From: Psychroserpens algicola
GTDB lineage: Bacteria > Bacteroidota > Bacteroidia > Flavobacteriales > Flavobacteriaceae
Direction: 5' to 3'
Assembly: GCF_014526325.1 (NCBI RefSeq)
Contig: NZ_JACNMJ010000001.1
Coordinates: forward strand, 372,001 to 436,000
DNA: 64,000 nt
Position 1 is the first letter of the stretch. Every line of letters begins with the position of its first letter. The position numbers and the translations under genes are program-made. The notes beneath the pieces are model-generated. The model did no database searches. It was not told where the DNA came from and saw nothing but the letters and a program-made list of their open reading frames with translations. Below are positions 9,788-18,841 of the stretch, in pieces.

Positions 9788-10759
9788 ATGAATACAATTA
9801 ATTGGGGAATTATAGGTTGTGGAGACGTTACAGAAGTAAAAAGCGGACCTGCATTTAATAAGGTTGAAAACTCGAGTTTAGTTGCTGTTATGCGTCGAAA
9901 TGCAGAGAAAGCTGAAGATTATGCCAAAAGACATAAAGTTCCTTTTTGGTATAGTAATGCTGATGATTTACTTCATCACAAAGATATAAATTCAATATAC
10001 ATTGCCACACCACCATCTAACCATTTAGAATATACTTTAAAAGCTCTAAAGTTCAATAAGAATGTTTATTTAGAAAAACCAATGGCACTAAATGCTCATG
10101 AAGCCAAACAAATTTATGAAGCGCTTAAATCTAGTAAAGCCAAGCTAACGGTTGCACACTACAGAAGACAGCTACCTATGTTCTTAAAAGTAAAACAGCT
10201 TGTTGATGATAATGAAATTGGAGCGATTCGTTGTGCAGACATACAGTTATTACAACCCTTAAACACGGACATGATAACCGTTACAGAAGATAATTGGCGT
10301 ACAAATAAAAGCATTTCTGGAGGAGGATTTTTTCATGATTTAGCACCACATCAATTAGATTTAATCTATTATTTTTTAGGAGACTATAAAGATGCACATG
10401 GTTTTGCTGTTAATCAGAGTAAAACTTACAACGCGGAAGATGTCGTAAACGGTATAATTGAACTTAAAAATGGTGTTCAATGCAGAGGATTGTGGGCATT
10501 TAATGTCAATGATTCTTCAAGCAAGGATGAACTAACCATATATGGAAGTTTAGGGAAAATTAAACTATCAATTTTTGGAAATGAAATTGAAATTACAAAA
10601 AAGGGAAACGTAAAAAATTTAAGTTTTAAACATCCCGAAAACATTCAACAGCCTATGATTGAAGCTACTGTAAATTATTTTCTTAGTAAGCAGGATAATC
10701 CGTGCTCTGCTTATGAAGGCATAAGAATTATGGAAATCATTGACAGATTTAGCACCTAA
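9788..10759 (+). CDS. Gfo/Idh/MocA-family oxidoreductase, substrate unknown
   Basis: The ATG at 9788, one base after the uxaC stop, gives a 323-aa protein. A longer frame from 9737 overlaps uxaC and is not needed. An N-terminal Rossmann fold starts with GIIGCGDV (residues 8-15) and is followed by the family lysine motif EKPMA (96-100). A C-terminal alpha/beta substrate domain contains GGGFFHDLAPHQLD. The family uses NAD(P)H on sugars, inositols and sugar acids. Tight coupling to uxaC suggests a role in uronate or aldose handling, but the reaction cannot be named from sequence. Confidence 0.85.
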   Translation: MNTINWGIIGCGDVTEVKSGPAFNKVENSSLVAVMRRNAEKAEDYAKRHKVPFWYSNADDLLHHKDINSIYIATPPSNHLEYTLKALKFNKNVYLEKPMALNAHEAKQIYEALKSSKAKLTVAHYRRQLPMFLKVKQLVDDNEIGAIRCADIQLLQPLNTDMITVTEDNWRTNKSISGGGFFHDLAPHQLDLIYYFLGDYKDAHGFAVNQSKTYNAEDVVNGIIELKNGVQCRGLWAFNVNDSSSKDELTIYGSLGKIKLSIFGNEIEITKKGNVKNLSFKHPENIQQPMIEATVNYFLSKQDNPCSAYEGIRIMEIIDRFST

Positions 10760-10867
10760 TATGTATTTGTTCTAAAGCCCCCCTTTAAATAATGCATAAA
10801 TGGATTACAAATAATAGAACTAAGTCAAATGTAAAGTATTGATTGGAAACTTAATTTAAACATATCA

Positions 10868-11995
10868 ATGTTAGACAAAAAGGCATTTAAAAGTGAAGTC
10901 GTAATTGAATCACCTGGAAGAATAAACTTAATCGGTGAGCATATTGACTATAACGGCGGTTATGTGCTTCCTGCTGCAATAGATAAAAAAATAACATTAC
11001 ATTTTAGAAAAAATAATTCTAATTCCTGTGAAATCTATTCTAGTAATTTTAAAAATAGTTTCACCATTAGTCTTAACAAATTAGAAAAAAGTGAAGTTGA
11101 GTGGCACAACTTTATTTTAGGAGTTCTTTTTCATATTGATGTTATTAAACCTAATTCAGTTAAAGGTTTTGATTGCATTATCGAAAGTGATCTTCCTCTC
11201 GGTTCAGGAATTAGCTCTTCTGCAGCTCTGGAATGTGGTATAGCAAAAGGTATAAATGAATTATTTGATATTGGGTTGAGCGATTTAGAAATCATTAAAT
11301 TATCTAGAGATGCTGAACATACTTTTGTTGGCACAAAGTGTGGTATCATGGATCAATTTGCAGTTGTAAAAGGAGAGAAAGACCATTTAATTCTTTTAAA
11401 CTGTGAAACTTTAGATTACGACTTAATTGAAGCCGATTTTAATCCTTATGTAATAGTATTGCTAAACTCTAATGTGTCTCATAACTTAGCGAGTAGTGCA
11501 TATAACGTGAGGCGAGATGAGTGTAAAAAAGCATTAGTCGCTATTCAAAAAAAAAATCCAAAGTATCAGTTTTTAACAGAAGTTCCAGCTCAGATTGTTG
11601 AAGAATTTAAAGTGATTTTACCAGAAAAAATATATAATCGTGCTTTATACGTCACTCAAGAAAACCAACGAACTTTAAAAGCAGTTAAATATTTAAAAAA
11701 GAAAGATTTATATAGTTTTGGACAATGCTTATACCAATCTCATCATGGTTTGCAAAACCTATATGAAGTGAGCTGTAAAGAATTAGATTTTTTAGTTGAA
11801 CATACTAAAGATTTAGACTATGTGCTTGGAGCTAGAATGATTGGAGGCGGATTTGGTGGTTGCACCATTAATATCGTTTACAAATATAAAGTCGAATCAT
11901 TAATAAAAAATATATCAGCTGCTTATGAAGAACATTTTAATATAAAACTATCTGCAATACATACAACTATAAGTCATGGTGTAAAAAATATATAA
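10868..11995 (+). CDS. galK: Galactokinase (GHMP family)
   Basis: The enzyme phosphorylates D-galactose at C1 in the Leloir pathway. The 375-aa protein has the galactokinase signature GRINLIGEHIDYNGG (residues 17-31), the GHMP ATP loop LPLGSGISSSAA (109-120), the catalytic aspartate D162 in GIMDQFAVVKG and the C-terminal GARMIGGGFGGCTI loop. It begins 108 nt after the oxidoreductase, and galT begins 2 nt after its stop, so galK-galT are translationally close. No galE occurs in the window, so UDP-glucose epimerase must be encoded elsewhere. Confidence 0.95.
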   Translation: MLDKKAFKSEVVIESPGRINLIGEHIDYNGGYVLPAAIDKKITLHFRKNNSNSCEIYSSNFKNSFTISLNKLEKSEVEWHNFILGVLFHIDVIKPNSVKGFDCIIESDLPLGSGISSSAALECGIAKGINELFDIGLSDLEIIKLSRDAEHTFVGTKCGIMDQFAVVKGEKDHLILLNCETLDYDLIEADFNPYVIVLLNSNVSHNLASSAYNVRRDECKKALVAIQKKNPKYQFLTEVPAQIVEEFKVILPEKIYNRALYVTQENQRTLKAVKYLKKKDLYSFGQCLYQSHHGLQNLYEVSCKELDFLVEHTKDLDYVLGARMIGGGFGGCTINIVYKYKVESLIKNISAAYEEHFNIKLSAIHTTISHGVKNI

Positions 11996-11997
11996 AC

Positions 11998-13047
11998 ATG
12001 GAATCTACATTAAACGCACAGCCACATAGAAGATATAATATATTAACAGATGAGTGGGTCTTAGTGTCACCACAAAGAAATAAACGTCCATGGCAAGGGA
12101 AAACAAATAAATCTATAACCTTAAAAAAGACGTCATACGACGAAAACTGTTTTTTGTGTCCTAAAAATAAAAGAGCAAGTGGAGACATTAATCCAGACTA
12201 TAAAAGTACTTATAGTTTTAAAAATGATTTTTCTGCTTTGCTACCAGACACACAACAGAACACCTTTGAAAATGGACTTTTAAAAGCAACTTCAGAATCT
12301 GGAATATGCAGAGTTATCTGTTTTTCTCCATACCATTCCATGACCTTACCATTAATGTCTGTTTCTGAGATTAGTGATATCATTAGCTTATGGCTACAGG
12401 AATATGTAGAACTTAGAGCGAATCCTAATATAAATTATGTGCAGATTTTTGAAAACAAAGGTGATATTATGGGCTGTAGCAATCCACATCCTCATGGTCA
12501 GATTTGGGCACAACGCTCTATTCCAGAAGTGGTTTTAAAAAAGCAAGCACAACAACATCACTATTGGGAAGCTCATAACAAAAGTTTGTTATCTACTTAC
12601 ATCCAACAAGAAATTAATTTAGACAAACGCATTATTTTAAAAAATGAACACTTCGTTGCATTGGTACCATACTGGGCAGTTTGGCCTTATGAAACTATGA
12701 TAGTTCCAATAAAACATTATCCGCACATTGGACAATTAAACACTGAGGAACAACAAGCTTTTGCTGAAATAATTAAGGATTTGACAACAAAATATGACAA
12801 TTTATTTGAGACATCTTTTCCGTATTCTTCAGGAATACATCAAAGCCCAACTGATAAAGAACATCCAGAATGGCATTTTCACATGTCATTCTATCCACCT
12901 CTATTGCGTTCAGCAGAAGTAAAAAAATTCATGGTTGGATATGAAATGTTTGCAAATCCTCAAAGAGATATAACGGCAGAACAAGCAGCAGATATATTAA
13001 AAAAGTTGAGCACAAAACATTACAGTGTGACTACTAGAACCAACTAA
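11998..13047 (+). CDS. galT: Galactose-1-phosphate uridylyltransferase
   Basis: The enzyme exchanges UMP between UDP-glucose and galactose 1-phosphate. The 349-aa protein has the HIT-type active site SNPHPHGQIWA, with H166 as the expected uridylylated residue and H164 beside it, the same numbering as in E. coli GalT. Zinc-type cysteines C51 and C54 (ENCFLCPKN) and the C-terminal EHPEWHFHMSFYPPLLRS are also family features. It is the last gene of the uxaC-galT run and converges on the TRAP operon with a 110-bp gap in which I see no clear terminator. Confidence 0.95.
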   Translation: MESTLNAQPHRRYNILTDEWVLVSPQRNKRPWQGKTNKSITLKKTSYDENCFLCPKNKRASGDINPDYKSTYSFKNDFSALLPDTQQNTFENGLLKATSESGICRVICFSPYHSMTLPLMSVSEISDIISLWLQEYVELRANPNINYVQIFENKGDIMGCSNPHPHGQIWAQRSIPEVVLKKQAQQHHYWEAHNKSLLSTYIQQEINLDKRIILKNEHFVALVPYWAVWPYETMIVPIKHYPHIGQLNTEEQQAFAEIIKDLTTKYDNLFETSFPYSSGIHQSPTDKEHPEWHFHMSFYPPLLRSAEVKKFMVGYEMFANPQRDITAEQAADILKKLSTKHYSVTTRTN

Positions 13048-13157
13048 CGCCTATTAAATGACTTAAAATAATTGGAAAAAAGATTAAGCTTAATAGAAGT
13101 CGTAGAAGTCATTCCGAAAGCTTTTATTAGTAAGCAGTTTAAAACTTCAATATTTAT

Positions 13158-14462
13158 CTAAAGACCAAACAATCTTGGTAAAAACATAGATATTTCAGGT
13201 ATAAAGCTGATAAGCATTAATACAATTACCATAATTAATAAAAATGGTAACAATGGCCTTATTACCTGAGTAACCGAAACTTTGGCGACTCCACTACCTA
13301 CAAATAGCAGCGTTCCTACAGGAGGTGTACAAATTCCTATACATAAGTTAAGAACAATCACAATTCCGAAATGAACAGGATCCATGCCTAAAGCCGTTAC
13401 AACCGGTAGAAAAATTGGTGTAAAAATTAAAACGGCAGGAGTCATATCCATAAATGTTCCTATAACTAATAAGATAAGGTTAATAGCCAAAAAGATCGCG
13501 AACTTATTGTTTAATGACTCTAGTAAAAAGGTGCTGATCATTTCAGGAATACCTTCAAAAGAAAATAACCACGACATGGCCATAGACGTACAAATTAAAA
13601 ACATAACGACAGCTGTGGTTTTTGCACTGGACAATAATACTCCAGAGAAATCTTTCATCTTCATATCACCATAAGCCAAGGATAATATTGCTGCATATAG
13701 CACAGCAATTACAGAAGCTTCAGTTGCAGTAAAAATTCCTGCGACAATGCCACCAACCACAATAACTAACAACATTAAACTGAAGAATGCCTTTCTAAAA
13801 AACGTCCAAATTTCAAAAAACGATGCACGCTTACCTTTTGGAAAGCCTTTACTGATAGCAATAAAAGCCACATAACCCATAATAGCAAAACCCAATAATA
13901 TGCCTGGAAGATAACCAGCAATAAACAAGGCTGCCACTGAAGCCGATCCTCCACTAGCTAAAGCATATACAATTAGAATGTTACTTGGTGGTATTAAAAG
14001 TCCAGTGGTTGAAGCTGTAATATTTACAGATGCACTTAAGGTTCTCGGGTAGCCTTCTTCTTCCATTCTATCCGTCATTATACTTCCTATGGCAGATGCA
14101 GCCGCAAGTGCCGAACCAGAAATTGCTCCAAATAACATAGAGGCTAAAATGTTGACATAAGCTAATCCTCCTGGAAGGCTAGACACTAATGATTTCGCAA
14201 AATTAATGAGTCTGTTCGCAATGCCACCACGTTTCATTATATCACCAGCCAGAATAAAAAACGGAATAGCCAATAAGGCAAAACTATCAATACCAGTAGT
14301 CATTCGTTGAGCGATAGTTGTTAAACCTGGTAATTTATCAATATTTAATAACAGACTTAATGTAGTTGCTATACCTATACTGTAAGCGACAGGCACTTTG
14401 AGTAACAATAACGTAAAGAAACTCACAAACAAAACGATGATACTTATAACTTCTATACTCAT
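13158..14462 (-). CDS. TRAP transporter large membrane subunit (DctM/SiaM-like)
   Basis: The 434-aa protein has about 12 membrane helices. It carries the repeated family motifs of the large TRAP subunit: AIPFFILAGDIMKRGG, GAISGSALAAASAIGSIM, TASTTGLLIPPSN, and PVGTLLFVGSGV in the second half. It forms the transport channel that works with the small subunit (14465) and the binding protein (14956), driven by the sodium gradient. Position in an operon with kduD, kduI, uxuA and uxuB points to import of hexuronates or 4,5-unsaturated uronates (inference). Confidence 0.93.
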   Translation of the reverse strand: MSIEVISIIVLFVSFFTLLLLKVPVAYSIGIATTLSLLLNIDKLPGLTTIAQRMTTGIDSFALLAIPFFILAGDIMKRGGIANRLINFAKSLVSSLPGGLAYVNILASMLFGAISGSALAAASAIGSIMTDRMEEEGYPRTLSASVNITASTTGLLIPPSNILIVYALASGGSASVAALFIAGYLPGILLGFAIMGYVAFIAISKGFPKGKRASFFEIWTFFRKAFFSLMLLVIVVGGIVAGIFTATEASVIAVLYAAILSLAYGDMKMKDFSGVLLSSAKTTAVVMFLICTSMAMSWLFSFEGIPEMISTFLLESLNNKFAIFLAINLILLVIGTFMDMTPAVLIFTPIFLPVVTALGMDPVHFGIVIVLNLCIGICTPPVGTLLFVGSGVAKVSVTQVIRPLLPFLLIMVIVLMLISFIPEISMFLPRLFGL

Positions 14463-14464
14463 AA

Positions 14465-14956
14465 TTAATAATCGTTTTTGTTATTAAATATTTTTGAAAT
14501 GTGGTATATAGAAAAGCACATAATTAGAAAACCACTGAATGGCATTATGGCATATACATAGCCTAAAGGAATTCGTAATGTTCCTGAAAGTTGTTCTAAA
14601 TGCAAAGTCGTATATACTAAATTTAAGCCACCAATAACCATGACAATAAGCGCAAATAAAAATATCAATACCTCTATAAGAACAGAGGCTTTTCTTTTAT
14701 TAGACTCTGAGAATTTCTGATATAAAAAATCCATAGATAAATGCTCTTTTTTTCCATTGAGATAGGCAGCTCCTAAAATAGTCATCCAAATTAATGCGAA
14801 TCGCGCAAACTCTTCGGTCCATGTAAAGGATGTTCCTAAAAGATATCTTGAAAACACCTGGAACAAAACATCCAGAACTAAAAGCGCAAAAATGACGATC
14901 ATAAACCATTCGAGAATTCTAAGAACTTTATTAAAAATAAGGTCAGATTTAGCCAT
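14465..14956 (-). CDS. TRAP transporter small membrane subunit (DctQ-like)
   Basis: The 163-aa protein has four predicted membrane helices. The DctQ hallmark FTWTEEFARFALIWMTILGAA lies between helices 1 and 2, and YVYAIMPFSGFLIMCF is in helix 4. It overlaps the binding-protein gene by one base and ends 2 nt before the large subunit, an arrangement usual for TRAP operons. It stabilises the large subunit and contacts the binding protein. Confidence 0.92.
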   Translation of the reverse strand: MAKSDLIFNKVLRILEWFMIVIFALLVLDVLFQVFSRYLLGTSFTWTEEFARFALIWMTILGAAYLNGKKEHLSMDFLYQKFSESNKRKASVLIEVLIFLFALIVMVIGGLNLVYTTLHLEQLSGTLRIPLGYVYAIMPFSGFLIMCFSIYHISKIFNNKNDY

Positions 14957-15945
14957 TACTTTTTATTTTTAATTTGATTTACGATGGGTTCCATTTCCGG
15001 AAATTCCTTCACAAACTCCTCTACAACAGATTTTGATTTTTCGGCAAATAAGGATTTTTCTGGAATGATAATTTCCACGCCAGCATCTTTTGCAATTTTC
15101 ATGGATTCATCAACAGAATCACTCCAAAACTTCTTCTGAGCCTGAGCAGATTCGTCTGCAGCTTCTTGCACCCATATTTTTTCTTCTTCCGATAATTTAT
15201 CCCAAAACTTAGTGCCAATTAAGAGGACGTCTGGAACCGAAGAATGCTGGTCTAAAGTGTAGTATTTACTGATTTCGTAGTGATTAGAAGATACAAATGA
15301 AGGTGGATTATTTTCGGCACCATCCACAACACCTTGTTGAATTGCCGTATATAATTCACCATAGGCAAGAGGCGTTGCCGATCCTCCCATAGAATTGACC
15401 ATATTAATAGCCATTTGATTGTTCATTACTCTAATTTTGAGCCCTTTTAAATCATCTGGTGTTCTAATGGCTTTTTTACTGGTATAAAAACTTCTGCTTC
15501 CTGCATCGTAATAACACAATCCGCGCAACCAAAATTTAGAACCTTTTTCTAAAATCGATTTGCCTATATCTCCTTCTAAAACATTAAATTGATGTTGCTT
15601 ATCTCTAAATAAATACGGAATACCTAAGAGGTGATATTCTGGTACAAAATTAGATAAGGTTGCCGCACTTACTTTGGTAGCAGCTACACTTCCAATTTGC
15701 AATAATTCCAAAACTTCTCTCTCTGAGCCCAATTGTGCATCAGGAAAAATCTTCACCTTTAATGTTCCATTAGATTTCTTTTCTAATGCCTTTTGAAATT
15801 CTACAATGCCCTTATGTACAGGGTGAGTTTGTGGCAACGTATGACCAAGGTACATTACTTTTGTCCCTGTTGCCTTATCGCAAGAAAAAGTATTTATAGA
15901 AATAATAGCAAGAAATATAATTGATGTTATCGGGAAATCTTTCAT
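14956..15945 (-). CDS. TRAP transporter substrate-binding protein (DctP family), predicted lipoprotein
   Basis: The 329-aa protein has the N-terminal segment IIFLAIISINTFSC, a lipoprotein-type signal with the cysteine at residue 22. Most proteobacterial TRAP receptors are instead soluble periplasmic proteins. DctP features are present: YLGHTLPQTHPVHKG, a GSEREVLELLQIGSV segment, the conserved substrate-carboxylate arginine region LKGLKIRVMNN, and YGELYTAIQQGVVDGAENNP. The family binds organic and sugar acids. Genomic context favours uronates. It starts the transporter block, 1 nt after the DUF4861 gene. Confidence 0.92.
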   Translation of the reverse strand: MKDFPITSIIFLAIISINTFSCDKATGTKVMYLGHTLPQTHPVHKGIVEFQKALEKKSNGTLKVKIFPDAQLGSEREVLELLQIGSVAATKVSAATLSNFVPEYHLLGIPYLFRDKQHQFNVLEGDIGKSILEKGSKFWLRGLCYYDAGSRSFYTSKKAIRTPDDLKGLKIRVMNNQMAINMVNSMGGSATPLAYGELYTAIQQGVVDGAENNPPSFVSSNHYEISKYYTLDQHSSVPDVLLIGTKFWDKLSEEEKIWVQEAADESAQAQKKFWSDSVDESMKIAKDAGVEIIIPEKSLFAEKSKSVVEEFVKEFPEMEPIVNQIKNKK

Positions 15946-15946
15946 A

Positions 15947-17128
15947 CTATTTTAATGGTTTTATAATATTGACTTGTAAAGGATTATCTAAACATTTTGA
16001 AAAACGAGACAGGTATTTATTCCAGTCATCTTTAGATTGAAATTGACCACTCTTTTTCCAACCAAAACCAGCATAATACTCAATGACTCCAGATACGTTA
16101 GCTTGGACATACAAATTACTCTCATCTTTTTTATCAGTAACATAGTTGTCAAAACCTATGATACTTTGTGGATTAGCATGCACTACTCCTTGACCTAATT
16201 CTGAATCATCAAATGGTTCCCAATAGCTCATCCATCCTTCAGCTGTATTTGTCGTTACTTCACCATCATTTTTGTGAAGCGTTAAACCTATTGAGACTTT
16301 ATCTGTACCTTTTAATTCAACAATATGTCGCGTAAGATTTTGTCCATAATCGAGCATAATGTGTTTTCTTTCTTTAATTTCTTTACCATTAGCATCCCAA
16401 TTGGCATAATCTAGAATAAAACTCGTTCTTATTGGTCCATTAGTAATTGTTTTATAGTTGGTGAAGTTTTTAGACACTGCATAAGCAGAATCTGTTTTTA
16501 CAGCAACACCACCAACACCACGACTAACTCCAACATGAAAATTATCTAAACCTTCACCTGTATCTTTATGATATGCTCCTTTTTCGACAGCATCTTTTGC
16601 ATACCATTTATTAATTATTGGATATTCTACACGTTTCAACCATGCATCCATACCACTTGTCAACGTACCTCCTTTGACACCATCTTCAATCATTTTTTGA
16701 GCTACTGGTCCAAAGGTTCTAAATGCTACTCTATTATTTTCCCAAGCATAATCATCTGTACGCTCTGGCACAAAACGCGAGTAGCATCTTATTAAGGTGC
16801 TATCAAGCTCTTCTTTAGATTGAATTAAGTTTATTTTAAAAGTGGCTTCTGATTTTGCCGAAATTTCTGGTTGAAAAAGTAACACTTTACCTACAGCACC
16901 TTTTCCATCATAATCTACAATTTGTGAAATTAAAATCTCACTAGTTTTAGAGTTTACAACTTCTAAGGATTGTCCGTTAAGCTCAATGTCAGTAATATCA
17001 ACTTCAATCGTTTCAAAAGCTCTATCTATATCTAATGTGTTTTTGACTGTTACTGATAGCACTTCTGAAGAATTATCGGCACATGAGAAACAGAATAAAA
17101 CTAAAACAAAAAAGATACTTTTTTTCAT
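15947..17128 (-). CDS. DUF4861-like lipoprotein of uronate-utilisation loci
   Basis: The 393-aa product has a lipoprotein signal (MKKSIFFVLVLFCFSC, cysteine at 16), so it is probably anchored in a membrane facing the periplasm. The remainder is beta-rich, with many aromatic, Asp and Asn residues (RFVPERTDDYAWENNRVAFR, HKDTGEGLDNFHVGVSRGVGG), as I remember for DUF4861. Members of this family commonly sit in pectin, alginate or ulvan gene clusters. An unsaturated-uronyl hydrolase or lyase-like role has been suggested by context only. It lies between kduD (1 nt) and the TRAP receptor (1 nt), so it is co-expressed with uronate import. Confidence 0.7.
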   Translation of the reverse strand: MKKSIFFVLVLFCFSCADNSSEVLSVTVKNTLDIDRAFETIEVDITDIELNGQSLEVVNSKTSEILISQIVDYDGKGAVGKVLLFQPEISAKSEATFKINLIQSKEELDSTLIRCYSRFVPERTDDYAWENNRVAFRTFGPVAQKMIEDGVKGGTLTSGMDAWLKRVEYPIINKWYAKDAVEKGAYHKDTGEGLDNFHVGVSRGVGGVAVKTDSAYAVSKNFTNYKTITNGPIRTSFILDYANWDANGKEIKERKHIMLDYGQNLTRHIVELKGTDKVSIGLTLHKNDGEVTTNTAEGWMSYWEPFDDSELGQGVVHANPQSIIGFDNYVTDKKDESNLYVQANVSGVIEYYAGFGWKKSGQFQSKDDWNKYLSRFSKCLDNPLQVNIIKPLK

Positions 17129-17129
17129 A

Positions 17130-17924
17130 TTATAATTCGTTTGAAGGTTTACCTATAGTCGCTAAAATACCACCATCCACATACAAAATATGGCCATTTA
17201 CAAAGTCACTTGCTTTTGAACTTAAAAATATGGCAGCACCTGCTAAATCATTAGGGTCTCCCCATTTTGCAGCAGGAGTTCTATTGACAATAAAATCATT
17301 AAATGGATGACCATCAATTCTAATCGGTGCTGTTTGAGATGTGGCAAAATAACCTGGTCCAATACCATTCACTTGAATGTTGAATCTTGCCCATTCTGTT
17401 GCCATATTTTTAGTCAACATTACCAAACCGCCTTTTGCCGCAGCATAAGCTCCAACCGTGTTCCGACCTAACTGACTCATCATAGAACAGATGTTAATAA
17501 TTTTGCCGGCTTTACGTTGCATCATGCCCTTTACAACATGTTTTGATACAATAAAAGGGCTTACCAAATCGATATCTAAGACTTGTTTAAAATCTTCAAC
17601 TTCCATTTCTGCTAATGGTGTTCGCTTAATAATTCCTGCGTTATTAACCAGAATATCGATATTTCCGACTTCGGTTTCAATCTTTTTTATAGCTTCAATA
17701 ACGTCACTTTCGTTTGCAACATTAAATTTATAACCAACAGCGTTGATGCCTTCTTTTTTGTATTCAGCAACAGCCTTATCAATTTTTTCTTGAGACGAGT
17801 TACCATTTACAACAATCGTTGCACCTGCCTTACCTAATCCCATTGCCATAGCCATTCCTAGTCCATGCGTACTACCAGTAACTAAGGCTACTTTTCCTTT
17901 TATGTTGAATAATTCTTGAGACAT
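17130..17924 (-). CDS. kduD: 2-dehydro-3-deoxy-D-gluconate 5-dehydrogenase (SDR family)
   Basis: The 264-aa short-chain dehydrogenase reduces 2,5-diketo-3-deoxygluconate (DK-II) to KDG. The NAD(P) loop is TGSTHGLGMAMA (residues 17-28). NNAG lies at 94-97, and the catalytic S147, Y160 and K164 (YAAAK) are present. The C-terminal NGHILYVDGG is usual for the family. It sits directly after kduI (1-nt gap), the enzyme that supplies its substrate, which supports the kduD assignment over other SDR functions. Confidence 0.9.
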   Translation of the reverse strand: MSQELFNIKGKVALVTGSTHGLGMAMAMGLGKAGATIVVNGNSSQEKIDKAVAEYKKEGINAVGYKFNVANESDVIEAIKKIETEVGNIDILVNNAGIIKRTPLAEMEVEDFKQVLDIDLVSPFIVSKHVVKGMMQRKAGKIINICSMMSQLGRNTVGAYAAAKGGLVMLTKNMATEWARFNIQVNGIGPGYFATSQTAPIRIDGHPFNDFIVNRTPAAKWGDPNDLAGAAIFLSSKASDFVNGHILYVDGGILATIGKPSNEL

Positions 17925-17925
17925 A

Positions 17926-18768
17926 TTATCTTAAATCTGTAATTTTTGCAACGTCCATATCGTTGTAATCTAAATTCTCACCTGCCATTCCCCAAATAAA
18001 GGTATAGTTTGAAGTCCCAGAACCAGAGTGAATAGACCAAGGTGGCGAAATTACAGCTTGGTGATTATGCATCCATATATGACGTGTTTCTTGTGGTTGT
18101 CCCATAAAATGGCAAACCGCTTGCTCTTCTGGTACATCTAAATAGAAATAGATTTCCATTCTACGATCATGAACGTGAGCTGGCATGGTATTCCAAACGC
18201 TTCCTGTTTTTAGTTCTGTCATTCCCATTTGTAATTGACATGTGGCAACTATACCACCAATTATCATTTGGCTAACCGTTCTGTGGTTGGCTGTTTCCAA
18301 ACTTCCCAATTCAATTTTATTAGCTTCCGCAAGACTTGTCTTTTTAGTTGGATAAGTTTTGTGAGCAGGTGCAGAATTCATATAGAATTTTGCAGGATTG
18401 TTAGCGTCATTACTTTTAAATATAACATCTCTTACCTCTTTGCCAATATATAAGGCATCCTTATGATTCATTTCATAAGTTTCGCCGTCTACATAGATAG
18501 TGCCTTCTCCACCAACATTAATAATTCCTAATTCACGACGCTCAAGAAAATATTCTGATTTTAAAGGGTCAATCGTTTCTAATTTCAAATTAGAATCAGT
18601 AGGTACAGCACCACCAGCCATATATCGGTCGTAGTGCGTGTAAACGAATTTTACTTTTCCAGTTTGCATTAAATCTGGAATTAAAAATTCATCTCTTAAT
18701 TGTTGTGTATCGTATTGTTTAACTGCTTTTGGACTAGAGGCGTAACGTGTTTCGAATGTAGTTGACAT
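17926..18768 (-). CDS. kduI: 5-keto-4-deoxyuronate isomerase
   Basis: The enzyme isomerises 5-keto-4-deoxyuronate, formed spontaneously from unsaturated uronates, to 2,5-diketo-3-deoxygluconate. The 280-aa cupin has the zinc ligands H198, H200, E205 (AHVHDRRMEIYFYLD) and H247 (WSIHSG), as in E. coli KduI. The segment CHFMGQPQETRHIWMHN is typical of the family. It lies between uxuA (73-nt gap containing an inverted repeat) and kduD. Its presence implies that the cell feeds on polysaccharide-lyase products. Confidence 0.95.
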   Translation of the reverse strand: MSTTFETRYASSPKAVKQYDTQQLRDEFLIPDLMQTGKVKFVYTHYDRYMAGGAVPTDSNLKLETIDPLKSEYFLERRELGIINVGGEGTIYVDGETYEMNHKDALYIGKEVRDVIFKSNDANNPAKFYMNSAPAHKTYPTKKTSLAEANKIELGSLETANHRTVSQMIIGGIVATCQLQMGMTELKTGSVWNTMPAHVHDRRMEIYFYLDVPEEQAVCHFMGQPQETRHIWMHNHQAVISPPWSIHSGSGTSNYTFIWGMAGENLDYNDMDVAKITDLR

Positions 18769-18807
18769 ATATTATTTGTTTTATTTTCTGTTTTAAATAT
18801 TTTTTCA

Positions 18808-18838
18808 GACCTGCAAGGTTTTGAAAACCTGCTAGGTC
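18808..18838. repeat. Inverted repeat between uxuA and kduI
   Basis: The arms GACCTGCAAGGTTTT and AAACCTGCTAGGTC surround a 2-base loop, with one mismatch pair near the middle of the stem. Similar AGACCTG/CAGGTCT palindromes are scattered in flavobacterial genomes (from memory). It could act as an intra-operon transcript stabiliser or weak terminator, reducing kduI expression relative to uxuA. It could also be a mobile palindromic repeat. Confidence 0.65.
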
Positions 18839-18841
18839 ATT

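Noticed and set aside
13048-13157. Possible terminator between galT and the TRAP operon
   Set aside because: No stem with a T-run could be drawn convincingly in this gap.
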